Shown one piece after another: positions 1 to 10,235 of a stretch of 64,000 nt of DNA. The number at the start of each line of letters is the position of its first letter. Position 1 is the first letter of the stretch. Both the position numbers and the translations under genes were made by a program. The notes below the pieces were generated by a model that worked only from the letters and a program-made list of their open reading frames with translations, was not told where the DNA came from and did not search any database. This stretch comes from Meira nashicola. Lineage: Eukaryota; Basidiomycota; Exobasidiomycetes; Exobasidiales; Brachybasidiaceae. The stretch covers positions 4,836,013 through 4,900,012 of the forward strand of contig BCJU01000001.1 of NCBI GenBank assembly GCA_001600355.1, in the 5' to 3' direction.

Positions 1-180
1 ATGACGCGCGTCTTCAATGCCTTTAGTAGAAGGCCGTGCGGTAGTACATTGACCGTTCCAGTGCACAAAGATACAAACATACGTAACTGTCTGGTTAGCA
101 TTTCGAAGACTTGTACTTACAACACACCTTCTCCACCATCATACTTATCAAATTGGTCCACTACCTCTTCATCATTCGAA

Positions 181-3100
181 ATGGTGGTTCCAATCACTTC
201 AGCTGCCGGTGTGGTAGCATTATTGGATGAACCTGAACCAGAATTACAATCTTACGCATTACAAAAGTTAAACACATTGGTAGATTCATTTTGGGCAGAA
301 ATTGCGGATAGCGTTTCAAAAATTGAAATCTTATATGAAAATCCAAGTTTTCCGGAACGTCAACTTGCTGCTTTAGTAGCAAGTAAAGTTTTCTTTCATT
401 TAGGTGAAGAAAATGAAGCTTTAAACTTTGCTTTGGGAGCTGGAAAGTTGTTTGACGTAGACAAAAAGGATGAATATACAGACACAGTCATCTCAAAAGC
501 TATCGATCAGTATATCCAAGTAACTTCAGAAGATGGTAACACTTCAAAAGCTGATCCAAGATTAGCTGGAATTGTTGAACAAATGTTTGCAAGATGCATT
601 GCTGATAGGGATTATAAGCAAGCTTTAGGTATCGCTTTGGAAACTCGTAGATTAGACGTTATCGAACAAATCTTCAGCGTCAGTAAAGAGCATAGCATTC
701 TCATTTATGTTCTAGAAGCTGTCATGGGAGTTGTACAAAATCTAGAAGTCCGCAATCAAGTCTTGCATTTGCTCGTCAAGATGTTCAAAGCTTTACCTAC
801 GCCCGATTATTTCAGTATCTCTCAATGCTACGTGTATCTCAACACGCCTTCTGCTGCCTCAGAACTCTTTTATGATCTTGTCGATAAAGCTCACAACAGC
901 GCTTCATCTAGCGCAAATACCGATAGAGATCCCCTTTTGATCGCTTATCAAACCGCTTTCGATTTAGCTGAAAGTGCCACGCAAGAATTCCTTGAAGCGG
1001 TCAGGAAGGACTTGGCAGACAGAGCGGCAACACTCACTGGCAAAGCTGCAGGAGCTAGCTCTGGCGAAGATGTTGATATGAATGGAGATGCAAACGGTGA
1101 AGGTAGCACAGTCTCTACATGTATTGCACGTATTCGTTCGATCTTGTTAGGTGAAGAATCGATTCAACTTTACCTTGACTTTTTGCAAGGCGCTAACAAC
1201 ACCGATCTGACCATCTTGAAAGCAACAAAGGAATCATTGGATGCACGCAGCAGTATCTACCACAATGCACTCACATTTGCAAACGCTTTCATGAACGCTG
1301 GAACTACAAGTGACAAGTTCTTACGCGAGAATTTGGATTGGCTGGCAAAAGCAAGCAATTGGAGCAAATTCACTGCAACAGCAGCTTTGGGTGTGATCAA
1401 CAAAGGTAATTTAAAGGAGGGTATCAGTATTTTGCGCCCTTACCTGCCCCATGATGGAGTCTCGAGCAGTGTTTATTCGGAAGGTGGAAGTCTTTATGCT
1501 CTAGGTTTAATTCATGCTCACCACGGCACTGAAGTTATGGACTTGCTCAAAAGTACAATCAAGAGCAACGGAGCAGAAATTGTTCAGCATGGTGCTGCTT
1601 TGGGTCTTGGCGCTGCTGGAATGGCAAGTGGAAACGAAGAAGTTTACGAAGAGTTGCGCAATATTCTCTACACCGATTCAGCTGTCGCAGGTGAGGCAGC
1701 AGGGTACGCAATGGGTCTTATCATGTTGGGCACGGGATCTGAGCGTGCTGTTGAAGATATGCTAACGTATGCACATGAGACACAGCATGAAAAGATTATT
1801 CGTGGTTTGGCAATTGGTTTGGCACTTCTCTTTTACGGAAAGGAAGAACAGGCTGATGGCATGATCGATACTCTCATGGCCGAAAAGGATGCCATCTTAC
1901 GATATGGTGGTATTCACACCATCGCATTGGCATATGCAGGAACTGGAAACAACAAGGCAATTCGTCGCTTATTGCATGTGGCAGTCTCAGACGTCAATGA
2001 TGATGTGCGAAGAGCAGCAGTTACAAGTTTAGGATTTTTGTTATACCGCAATCCCACTCAAGTTCCACGGATTGTCGAACTTCTCAGTCAGAGTTACAAC
2101 CCACACGTCCGATACGGATCCACTTTGGCCCTGGGTATTGCGTGTGCAAGCACTGGCCTAGATGATGCTGTCGATCTATTGCAACCAATGTTGAAGGATC
2201 CTGTGGACTTTGTCCGTCAAGGTGCTTGCATCGCTTTGGCAATGATTATGATTCAACAAAATGAAACACTCAACCCTGGCGTCGTTTCTGTTCGCAATGC
2301 GTTCGAGAAGATCTTGACTGACAAACATGAAGATGCATTGGCCAAATTTGGTGCCGCACTTGCACAAGGTATTCTAGATTCTGGAGGTCGCAATGTTACG
2401 ATCAGTCTAGCAAACAAAGGCGGAAGTAACAATATGATTGCGATTGTTGGAATGATGCTCTTTACACAATTCTGGTATTGGTTCCCCTTGGGACACTTTA
2501 TCAGTCTTGCTTTTACACCTACTTCGATTATCGGCTTGGATCGCGAATTGCGTATTCCCAAGTTTGATTTCCGTTCCAATGCAAGACCAAGCTTGTTCAA
2601 CTATCCGGTCACAGCGAAGAAAGAGAGCGAGAAAAAAGTGGAAAAGGTGGAAACAGCGGTCCTCAGTACTACAGCTAAATCACAAGCACGTCAACGTAAC
2701 AAGGAACGTGAAAAGGCAAAAGAAGAGAAGGGAGATGGAATGGACGTAGACGATCAAGGACCTCAAAAGAAAGATGATTCCGCTCAGCTAGGTGATGATA
2801 GTACTGCAATTTCGACAAACAAAGAAGATGATGGTGCTGCAGGAGCGCCAAAGAAGACAAAGAGAGAACGCAAGCCGGCTGAGCCATCCTTCTCTTTGAT
2901 ACCAAACTATTCACGTATCACTCCGTTCCAACTCAACTACGTCAGCTTCCCACCTGATTGTCGTTATACACCAATTCGACCAATCCATGCTGGCACAAAA
3001 TTGCATGACGTATTCAATACAAGTACGGTTGCACCCAACAAAGGCAAACTTTCCATCTTTGGTAGCGCATCGCCTGCCCCAGGTGCCAGTGGACGTGCAA

Positions 3101-3558
3101 CACCTGTCCTCGGAATCAAGGGATCTAATCCACCAACAGCTCCTGCTGTTGTTCAACAAAGCAATGCTAATGCACCAGGACAATCTACTGGGCCAACTGC
3201 ACAGGAAGCACGTAGCCTTTCGAACTCAAGCATCGGAGTTCATGGAGGTATTTTGCTTTTGATCGATCGACGTCATACAGAACCATTTGAGCCTATTAAG
3301 ACTGAATCTGGTGATGCGGGTGATGCAAATCAACAACCTCCATCGGCTAGTATCGTTGCTGCTGATCCACGTGCACCAAGTGGAAGCGATATTAGTCCAG
3401 AAGATCAAGCTGCCATTCAACGTGCACTTGCTATGGACGATGATGATGAACCAGATGATAAACATGATATTACCGGCATTCATGGAAATACAGACCGTAA
3501 TAACGGATCTGGAGAAGGAGGAACGGGTGGCGGTCCCCCTGCTCCTTCTGCTCGCTGA
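181..3558 (+). CDS. RPN2: 26S proteasome regulatory subunit RPN2 (PSMD1 family)
   Basis: Predicted 1125-aa non-ATPase scaffold of the 19S proteasome base, which holds the ATPase ring and the ubiquitin receptor Rpn13. The N-terminus reads SAAGVVALLDEPEPELQ, the typical Rpn2 start. A long run of proteasome/cyclosome (PC) repeats with GxAxG-type helices (for example ALGLGAAGMASG and GSTLALGIACAST) lies at about residues 400-780, followed by a charged Lys/Glu-rich insert and the C-terminal domain. The frame is open back to position 1 with an earlier ATG, but those 60 codons look like chance 5' UTR; the ATG at 181 matches the family start. No intron is needed. The last about 130 residues are Ser/Pro/Gly-rich and poorly conserved. 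Length is usual for the family, so the call is secure. Confidence 0.95.
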   Translation: MVVPITSAAGVVALLDEPEPELQSYALQKLNTLVDSFWAEIADSVSKIEILYENPSFPERQLAALVASKVFFHLGEENEALNFALGAGKLFDVDKKDEYTDTVISKAIDQYIQVTSEDGNTSKADPRLAGIVEQMFARCIADRDYKQALGIALETRRLDVIEQIFSVSKEHSILIYVLEAVMGVVQNLEVRNQVLHLLVKMFKALPTPDYFSISQCYVYLNTPSAASELFYDLVDKAHNSASSSANTDRDPLLIAYQTAFDLAESATQEFLEAVRKDLADRAATLTGKAAGASSGEDVDMNGDANGEGSTVSTCIARIRSILLGEESIQLYLDFLQGANNTDLTILKATKESLDARSSIYHNALTFANAFMNAGTTSDKFLRENLDWLAKASNWSKFTATAALGVINKGNLKEGISILRPYLPHDGVSSSVYSEGGSLYALGLIHAHHGTEVMDLLKSTIKSNGAEIVQHGAALGLGAAGMASGNEEVYEELRNILYTDSAVAGEAAGYAMGLIMLGTGSERAVEDMLTYAHETQHEKIIRGLAIGLALLFYGKEEQADGMIDTLMAEKDAILRYGGIHTIALAYAGTGNNKAIRRLLHVAVSDVNDDVRRAAVTSLGFLLYRNPTQVPRIVELLSQSYNPHVRYGSTLALGIACASTGLDDAVDLLQPMLKDPVDFVRQGACIALAMIMIQQNETLNPGVVSVRNAFEKILTDKHEDALAKFGAALAQGILDSGGRNVTISLANKGGSNNMIAIVGMMLFTQFWYWFPLGHFISLAFTPTSIIGLDRELRIPKFDFRSNARPSLFNYPVTAKKESEKKVEKVETAVLSTTAKSQARQRNKEREKAKEEKGDGMDVDDQGPQKKDDSAQLGDDSTAISTNKEDDGAAGAPKKTKRERKPAEPSFSLIPNYSRITPFQLNYVSFPPDCRYTPIRPIHAGTKLHDVFNTSTVAPNKGKLSIFGSASPAPGASGRATPVLGIKGSNPPTAPAVVQQSNANAPGQSTGPTAQEARSLSNSSIGVHGGILLLIDRRHTEPFEPIKTESGDAGDANQQPPSASIVAADPRAPSGSDISPEDQAAIQRALAMDDDDEPDDKHDITGIHGNTDRNNGSGEGGTGGGPPAPSAR

Positions 3559-4294
3559 ATTGTCGAGACTATTTAAATAGAAGAGGAGAGGATAGGATAA
3601 TAAGCAGATGTAAAGTTCTTATTACGTACAATCATATGAAACAATAAAAATATCTGAAAGTAGCATATGAGTGCTTACATGAGAAGAGAGAGAGACAGAG
3701 AATATCATGAAAACTTTTCACCAAAACGATATTTATAAGCTCAAAAAGAGACTCTTAGACTCTATGAAATAAGTGATATTCCTTACCGTTGAGGAGTGAT
3801 GCGAGTGATGAAACGGATACACTTTTCTCCCCTTAAATCATTGCTTTAAAAACACTTGCTCGTCTTGTTCAAAAGCGGCGACCGCACTCACGCGTACGCA
3901 AAGGTACATGTATCGAGCTCGTGCACACTTTCGCTATCAATTTAAAGTCCGATAAATTCAGCCTTTTGACAAAAGAAAGAAATCAATTTTCTCGCCGCTT
4001 TTCGAACATAGTATTGGCAGCAGTAAAATTTTTTTGTCTCACACAACAACGACAACAACAAAGGGAAAAAGATTAATTTCGGCAGGAAAGATTCCGTGCT
4101 GAGTTGAAGCCAGTCGGCTAGCCAGATGGCATACATCGATCAAAGCACTCATCACTACAATTCACTTCGAAGTAACTAAGTCCCACTTTTTGCCTGGCTA
4201 ATATGAGAGCAAAACAACTACACCGCTTAATTGGCTCCAGTATGTTCCAACCACGATCATCTCGTATCATTCAAATCATCCTAGAAACGATCAC
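3559..4294. other. Intergenic region, RPN2 to F-box gene 1
   Basis: About 740 bases holding the RPN2 3' UTR and the promoter of the first F-box gene. No credible ORF, tRNA or repeat is visible; it has a short AG-rich run near 3685 and AT-rich stretches. Confidence 0.5.
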
Positions 4295-5746
4295 ATGATT
4301 GAGAATTTTCAGAAGATGTCTTTGCAAGCTCAAAGCGTAGCGACTCCCATCTCTAAATTGCCCGATGAAGTATTTGTGCAAGTTCTGAGCCATTTTAGCG
4401 TTTTTGAATTGGCTAGCTTTGAACGGGTATCACGTTCATGGAAGAAAACCATTCGATCTCATCAAATTTTATGGAGAGATGACGGATTCGAAAAACGTTC
4501 GCAAGACGTATGCGCACCTAAGCATGTAAAGAAATTTAGAATTATGCTTCAAAGGGGTGGAGGCAAACTTGATCGTCTTTTTTTGCCAATTTGTTTGGCC
4601 TCAAACAGTCATACAAGAGTGAAAAAGATACTTAAAATTCTCAGCAGTACAGAAGTACAAGAGCTTTGGATCGTTGTACGAGGAGATTTCACAAGCTCAA
4701 AAGAATCCAATTATATCAGACAAGCAAAACTGTCAAAGGAGTATTTCGAGGCTGTAGTCAAGACTGTGCTTGAATCAGTGATTCAGTGTGGTAACCTTTC
4801 CTCTTTACGTCTCGTTTGCACTGAATGTGTCACCGTTGATATGAGTAAATGTGGGGATTCAGCAAAATGGCCTTTTTCCTCTTGTCGTTTGGAAAAGCTG
4901 GCCTTACAAAATATTCGTTACGATTCCCTTTTTCCGAATAAGGATCTTTACAAGGTCGTCTCTGGTACAAAAGAAATGGAAGTATGCTTTGAGGGCATTG
5001 GCTCGTATTTGAGAGATGTTGATGTCTGGCCGCTTATCAGCGCTGCAAAAGATGCGCTGGTGCTCTGTCGTACAAGCTATCCACAAAAGGTTGTGGAGAC
5101 GATCAATGCTCCTAGACACCTTTCCTTTCCGAAGTTAGAGGTGCTCTACATCAATATTCAAGATGCTCGTTGGGCGTTAGGAAATCCTTACCCTACGTTA
5201 ACAAGATATATGCTAAATTGTCCCAACTTGAAGGAGCTTTATACATTTGCCACCATTCCATCACCAATGCTAGAGCATTTGTTGAGCAATAAACTCGAAA
5301 AGCTAGGTATCGCTGCTTTTCCAGAAGCTGCAAATCCAAAGAAAGCTTTGATCAATAAGCTGCAATCTTGCACGAAAGTCCAAACACTGTTCATCACGGG
5401 TACGGATTCCAAAGATCTGAAAGAGTTATACACAAGCAAAGTTTTTAAAAAAATGCCTTTGAAAGAAATTACGTGCTTTTATTTTGATGTAGAAAAGTTG
5501 GACATTGTAAAAAATATTATTCAAGATCGTCAACGCTCAGGAGAACAATTAAGCACGATTAAAAAAGCTACTTTTACTACTTTACTCGGTCTCCCACAAG
5601 ATGTAGAATGGTTTTCGAAGAACGTCGAAGAGGTCAAATGTTCAGGCATGCTCAGTGAGGTTACGCGCTCTTTCGTGCCCCTCTATCAGAAAGGTCTCTA
5701 CGACTTTGAAGTGGGAGGTGCTGGGGTACCCCTTTTTGGGAATTAA
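4295..5746 (+). CDS. F-box protein, first of a tandem pair
   Basis: 483-aa intronless protein. An F-box lies at residues 20-61 (SKLPDEVFVQVLSHFSVFELASF, then RVSRSWKKTI and LW), the motif that binds Skp1 in SCF ubiquitin ligases. The rest is a leucine-rich, LRR-like body without a recognised substrate domain. It is clearly paralogous to the next gene: both share KL(D/N)R(L/I)FLPI, ELWIV/DLWIV and LAL(Q/H)NIRYDSLFP at matching positions. It is shorter at the C-terminus than its neighbour, ending just after the segment GLYDFE. The start could also be the ATG 21 bases downstream (MSLQAQS). Role as an SCF adaptor is inferred; substrates are unknown. Confidence 0.85.
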   Translation: MIENFQKMSLQAQSVATPISKLPDEVFVQVLSHFSVFELASFERVSRSWKKTIRSHQILWRDDGFEKRSQDVCAPKHVKKFRIMLQRGGGKLDRLFLPICLASNSHTRVKKILKILSSTEVQELWIVVRGDFTSSKESNYIRQAKLSKEYFEAVVKTVLESVIQCGNLSSLRLVCTECVTVDMSKCGDSAKWPFSSCRLEKLALQNIRYDSLFPNKDLYKVVSGTKEMEVCFEGIGSYLRDVDVWPLISAAKDALVLCRTSYPQKVVETINAPRHLSFPKLEVLYINIQDARWALGNPYPTLTRYMLNCPNLKELYTFATIPSPMLEHLLSNKLEKLGIAAFPEAANPKKALINKLQSCTKVQTLFITGTDSKDLKELYTSKVFKKMPLKEITCFYFDVEKLDIVKNIIQDRQRSGEQLSTIKKATFTTLLGLPQDVEWFSKNVEEVKCSGMLSEVTRSFVPLYQKGLYDFEVGGAGVPLFGN

Positions 5747-6217
5747 ACTTTCTACTTACAAAGTCTGATACGATAGGACGCCGATCGTTTTTCAGAATTA
5801 TGCAAGCTATCTCATTCTCTTTCTCGAAGAGCTGAAGGCCCTAATCATGTAATATACACTCAAAAAGAAGATACGATTTTTCTTAAAAGCCATTTCTGAT
5901 ACTTCAATTGTCATATATCCTTTCTTTTGTTTTTGAATGAGCATTTATGAGACCGAAGGAATTTGGAAAATATTTTCAATCCCCGCTTCACTTATGAGTT
6001 CGTAGCAACGGAACCGCGGAAATCGCCAATAGCAATGCGAGCGAAACAGCTCAGTATCTGAATACAAATACTGATCGGTGCTCAGCACGCGAATCAGCGG
6101 TTATACACCGATGTTATTTCTTCTTTTACTCTTTTCAACAAAATTGCATGCACATAATCCTTTCCTCTGTTTTTCACCATTTGATTAATTTCATCTGTCT
6201 CTCTGTTACCTAACAAA
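5747..6217. other. Intergenic region between F-box paralogues
   Basis: 470 bases between the tandem F-box genes; presumed terminator of the first and promoter of the second. I see no ORF or repeat in it. Confidence 0.5.
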
Positions 6218-7717
6218 ATGACAGATGGAGTATCCAAGTTGCCTTATGAGCTTTCAGCGTATATATTCGGCTTTTTCGACGTATTCGAGTTGGCAAAGCT
6301 TGAAAGAGTAAGTAAATCTTGGCAGTCGATGATTCAAGGTAATTCGACTTTATGGAAGGATGATCCATTCGATGGAAATGTGCTTGATCTTTGCGCTATT
6401 CAACATGAAGAAAAGTACAAAGCAATGCTCAAACGAAGTAAAGGAAAACTGAATCGAATCTTTTTACCGATTTGGGTGTCGTTTAATACTCAAGAAAAGC
6501 TGGTATCACTGCTGAAACCTCTCGTAAGTTCGGACGTGAAGGACCTTTGGATCGTAATAAGGAAGGACGAGACGTGCCCAGGTCATCACAAGCATAATGA
6601 GATTAAAACATCAAAGCGGCAACTTTTTGAAGCAGTCAAAGCTGTTTTAGAAGTTGTGGTACAATGCGACCAATTGAAAAGTCTACGTTTGGTTACAACT
6701 GAAGGTGTCTTTGTGAATATGAGAAAGTTCGGTGAACCAAAGAAATGGCCTTTCTCTTTAAATCGTCTCAAGAAACTTGCATTGCACAATATACGATATG
6801 ATTCCCTTTTCCCTTATAAAGAAGTTTATCAAGTAATCTCACAAGCTGAGGATATCGAGATTACTTTTGCCGATTTAAACTCCTGGGAACTCAAAAAGAA
6901 GGATGTTTGGTCTTTCATTAGTACTGCAGAGGCTACTTTGAAAAAGTGTAGAGCTCATTATGTATTAGACAATCCGGATACAAACACATTTATGCCTACT
7001 ACGTTTAAATTTCCACATTTGGAACAATTATATTTAAGCATAATCGATAAGGCAGCAATGCAGTCTGGTCAAACGGAGGTTATCAGACATTATCTAAATT
7101 GTCCAAATTTAAAGGTGCTATACACTCTTCCTGGTAGTCCATCAAGAATGATTGAGCAATTACTCTGCAAAAGTATCGAGATATTGTGTATCAGCCAACT
7201 GCCTCAATTAACACAGGATCGAAGGAGATTATTGGAAAAAATAGAAAAGTGCATGAAAGTGAAAAAATTGATCATCTATGAAAGCCTTGACGCTTCTGAT
7301 ATCAAAGAACTTCGTATCCGATTACGAAGGGCGCCATTAGAGGAAATAGAGATGAATACATCAGATCGCAAAAAAATGCTTGAAGTGAAGCAAATGGTCA
7401 ACGATCGACTCAGTATTGGGCCATTCACCAAGATTCAAAAGGTATCAATTTTAGCAAATGGAGAAGATGAAATGGATAAAGAGATTGCATGGTTTGGAAA
7501 ACATGTTCCCGATCTTAGACTCAATTCCCTTTATCAGCGAATCAGTCATCGAGATATGCAATTTTATCAAAGAGGGTTGCACTTCTTTGAATTAGTGGAA
7601 ACTTTGCGTTTTCCAGATTTTGATAGTTCAGCCGGTGAAGAATTTTTTGATAGATTACCAGCAAGATTGGAAAACCTTACCTTTGACTTCTTCCCTTTGC
7701 AAGACGACTCGGATTGA
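6218..7717 (+). CDS. F-box protein, second of a tandem pair
   Basis: 499-aa intronless protein with an F-box at residues 6-47 (SKLPYELSAYIFGFFDVFEL ... RVSKSWQSMI ... LW), followed by an LRR-like body. It aligns with the preceding gene along most of its length, so the two are a tandem duplication in the same orientation, already well diverged. Its extra C-terminal segment of about 35 residues (ETLRFPDFD to the acidic end) is absent from the neighbour. By family it would join an SCF E3 ligase through Skp1; that role and any target are inference. Confidence 0.85.
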   Translation: MTDGVSKLPYELSAYIFGFFDVFELAKLERVSKSWQSMIQGNSTLWKDDPFDGNVLDLCAIQHEEKYKAMLKRSKGKLNRIFLPIWVSFNTQEKLVSLLKPLVSSDVKDLWIVIRKDETCPGHHKHNEIKTSKRQLFEAVKAVLEVVVQCDQLKSLRLVTTEGVFVNMRKFGEPKKWPFSLNRLKKLALHNIRYDSLFPYKEVYQVISQAEDIEITFADLNSWELKKKDVWSFISTAEATLKKCRAHYVLDNPDTNTFMPTTFKFPHLEQLYLSIIDKAAMQSGQTEVIRHYLNCPNLKVLYTLPGSPSRMIEQLLCKSIEILCISQLPQLTQDRRRLLEKIEKCMKVKKLIIYESLDASDIKELRIRLRRAPLEEIEMNTSDRKKMLEVKQMVNDRLSIGPFTKIQKVSILANGEDEMDKEIAWFGKHVPDLRLNSLYQRISHRDMQFYQRGLHFFELVETLRFPDFDSSAGEEFFDRLPARLENLTFDFFPLQDDSD

Positions 7718-7943
7718 TCTAGAACCTGAGATCTATCAATTGCGTTTCACAAACAAGAATAGAATCACTGGCTAGCTTTTTCCACCAGAATCACATTCCT
7801 GACCGCTCTTTCTCATCCTTGTAAATTGGCATCTATCCACAAGAAATAGAATCAGATACGTTCAAAGAGTGAAATGCTATTTTTATGATAATGATACAAA
7901 AAGGCTGGGTATGCGGATTTTGTGAGAAGATTGTCATTAGACT

Positions 7944-8897
7944 CTAATATCTTCCCCTTTTAGAAGGTGGTGGACCATCAAATCGTCCATATCCATCATT
8001 TCCTGCTGGCGGCCCGTATCCACCTCCGCCTCCATATCCGGCACCCATTGGAGGACCAAATCCACCGCTAGACGGAGGACCACCCATTCTGCCACCACCT
8101 CGGAAACCGCCTCCTCGTCCCCCTCCTCTAAATCCTCCACGAAAGCCGCCACCGCCGCTACCACCTCCGCTAAAGCCTCCTCTTCCGACAATAGGAGCAA
8201 ATGCAGGCTCGGCAACTGGACGAGGTTCTTTCTTCTTTCTTGTTAATCCTCCTAATCCACCACCTAATCGTTTTGGTTTCCAATCTTTTACTGTCCTTCC
8301 ACGTTCTACATCCACCATCGCTCTTCTACCTTTGATCTTAATTCCTTCTGCATCTTTGTATGCTGCACGCATATCACGTTCTTGTTCGTATACAACAAAT
8401 GCATAACCTTTTGACTTGCCTTCTTTATCCCGTACGATTCTTACCCGTTGTATAGGTCCATACATTTCGAAATCTTTCTTTAAATCTTCTTCTGTGACTA
8501 TATAATCAAGCCTAGAGATGAATAAAGTTGTGAATGGATCGCCTTGTGCTTCAGGATCTTCTTTTGGATTATAATTCGCTATCCCTTTTGATTTCCTTTC
8601 TTCGATCTCTTTCCTTCTCTGCTCTCGTTTGAGCTCCTTCTTTGTTTGTTCAGTAACTGTGAATGAATTTCCATGCTCATCTTTACTTTCATCATCTTCT
8701 GCCCCTTCGGTCGGTTGAGCTTGATCGGCTGTTTCTTGTTTCAATCTTTCTAGTATTCCAGATATTCCTTCTAATGGACGAATAGTTTGTTTTGGTTTTT
8801 GAAATGGATCACGATTCAATTGAGAAGGTGGTGTGAAAATTATTGGCGGCCTTGGTTGGAATAACCTCAATATATTGGGAGGTAATTGATGCGTCAT
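7944..8897 (-). CDS. U1 small nuclear ribonucleoprotein 70 kDa (U1-70K)
   Basis: 317-aa protein of the U1 snRNP, which recognises 5' splice sites. The N-terminus THQLPPNILRLFQPRPPI is the U1-70K N-terminal domain (family pattern MTxxLPPNLLxLFxPRPP). One RRM follows at about 123-200, with RNP2 LFISRL and RNP1 KGYAFVVY; this binds U1 stem-loop I. GRRAMVDVERGRTVKDWKPKRLGGGLGG is the characteristic sequence after the RRM. The start was set at the ATG at 8897 because it matches the family; the frame runs four codons further upstream. The tail (about 235-317) is Gly/Arg-rich with RGG and FRGG repeats rather than the RS/RE-rich tail of animals and plants. Transcribed divergently from the INO80F gene. 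Confidence 0.93.
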   Translation of the reverse strand: MTHQLPPNILRLFQPRPPIIFTPPSQLNRDPFQKPKQTIRPLEGISGILERLKQETADQAQPTEGAEDDESKDEHGNSFTVTEQTKKELKREQRRKEIEERKSKGIANYNPKEDPEAQGDPFTTLFISRLDYIVTEEDLKKDFEMYGPIQRVRIVRDKEGKSKGYAFVVYEQERDMRAAYKDAEGIKIKGRRAMVDVERGRTVKDWKPKRLGGGLGGLTRKKKEPRPVAEPAFAPIVGRGGFSGGGSGGGGFRGGFRGGGRGGGFRGGGRMGGPPSSGGFGPPMGAGYGGGGGYGPPAGNDGYGRFDGPPPSKRGRY

Positions 8898-9382
8898 CCT
8901 TGATAACAAATCATTCGATCCAAAAAACCCACCTTTGTGATCGTATCTACAAAAGGAAAAGATTTGTCTTGTGACTCTTGTATTTTAGAAATAAAAATGT
9001 CCATGCATCCTTTTTCCTTCCAAAATCGGATCTTCTCAAGGCACTTTGGGCGTATGATGTAAAAAGCGGCGCACACAACCTGTGATTTGGCGCGTTATTT
9101 ATTGATCCCGAGTTGGAAACATAGTACGTACACATACATATGTATATTTGTATATGAGAATAGCCAAATATGCATCATTCCATCTGGATTGAATTTGAAG
9201 GTTAAAACGCGAAAGGATGCAATTATCTTACCTTCTTCCATCACACAAAAACAATCAACACCTTTTTCGCTTTTGACCAAACAGCGTCCTCCGAGCATAC
9301 TTTTGACAAGACTTCAGCATAGTTGAACCAGAGATCATTTACACATCACTTTTCTTACAAGTAGGCATTCAATCATACAAAG
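8898..9382. promoter_or_regulatory. Shared upstream region of U1-70K and INO80F genes
   Basis: 485 bases between two divergent start codons, so it must hold both promoters. Small open frames on both strands here have no recognisable product. Confidence 0.5.
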
Positions 9383-10087
9383 ATGTCATTGCGTAAACTG
9401 AGCGGTGCAGCAGCAGCTGGCTCGCGTGAATCGTATGCAACAACGAGTGTTACACCTAATGCTCCATCATCATCATCAGCAGCAGCAATTGCAGGAACGA
9501 CAAGTACAAAGAATGCATATTCTTCTCATTTAGCCATTCAATCAGATGCAGCAAAATATCGTGGAAAATATAAAGAACTTAAAAAGAAAGTTCGTCAAAT
9601 CGAAATTGAGAATGATCGACTACATGTAAAAACATTACGAATCAAAAGAAACATTCAAAGGATGCGTTTAGAACGTGCAATTTTATATGAACGTTTAGAA
9701 GCTGAATTACAGGATAACGGTGTAACACAAATTCAAGAAGATCCGATGAATGCAGTCGAAGAAAAACAACAAACTATAAGCACGCATGTTCAAACTTCAA
9801 CCCGTGATTTTGATACACCTTCACCAACCGCTGCCAGCGCTACAGCTCGTCAAGAAGTTGGAAATTCTAGTGGAGGACGAGCAAGACGCAATTTAGACTA
9901 TAGTCCTAGTCCTGAAGAACAACAGATTGCACCTGAAACGAACGGAAAATCAGCAGCAACTGCTAGCTCACCGGTCGAACAATCAATCACACCGGCTCCT
10001 GTTGCTGCGAAACCAGAACCTGGTCGTTCAAGTATGAAGATCACTCTTAAACGGCACCCCAATGCATCCAATAATGGAGGAAAGTAG
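9383..10087 (+). CDS. INO80 complex subunit F-type domain protein
   Basis: 234-aa protein with low-complexity Ser/Ala ends and one conserved block at about residues 57-110: KYRGKYKELKKKVRQIEIEN, followed by DRLHVKTLRIKRNIQRMRLE and a short RAILYERLE helix. This basic helical region resembles the INO80F/TFPT domain found in animal INO80 subunit F and in fungal proteins annotated with that domain. Membership of the INO80 remodeller is therefore family-based; the remainder is disordered, with a Lys/Arg-rich C-terminus (KITLKRHPN). IES6, another INO80 subunit, lies about 6 kb away. No intron is needed. Confidence 0.7.
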   Translation: MSLRKLSGAAAAGSRESYATTSVTPNAPSSSSAAAIAGTTSTKNAYSSHLAIQSDAAKYRGKYKELKKKVRQIEIENDRLHVKTLRIKRNIQRMRLERAILYERLEAELQDNGVTQIQEDPMNAVEEKQQTISTHVQTSTRDFDTPSPTAASATARQEVGNSSGGRARRNLDYSPSPEEQQIAPETNGKSAATASSPVEQSITPAPVAAKPEPGRSSMKITLKRHPNASNNGGK

Positions 10088-10235
10088 ATTTCTGCATCCC
10101 ACAACATATCTGTTTTTAGGTTCACATCTGTCCATATAATGTAATGGTATTCATCTTTCAGCATTTATCTATGCGTGATACAAAAAATTTTCTAGGCAAT
10201 ACTGCTACAGAATTCTTGATTACCTTTCTACAACC

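Noticed and set aside
1..180. Open frame upstream of RPN2 with an ATG at position 1
   Set aside because: The Rpn2 family begins at the residue coded at 181; the upstream codons look like untranslated sequence and the true 5' end may lie outside the window.
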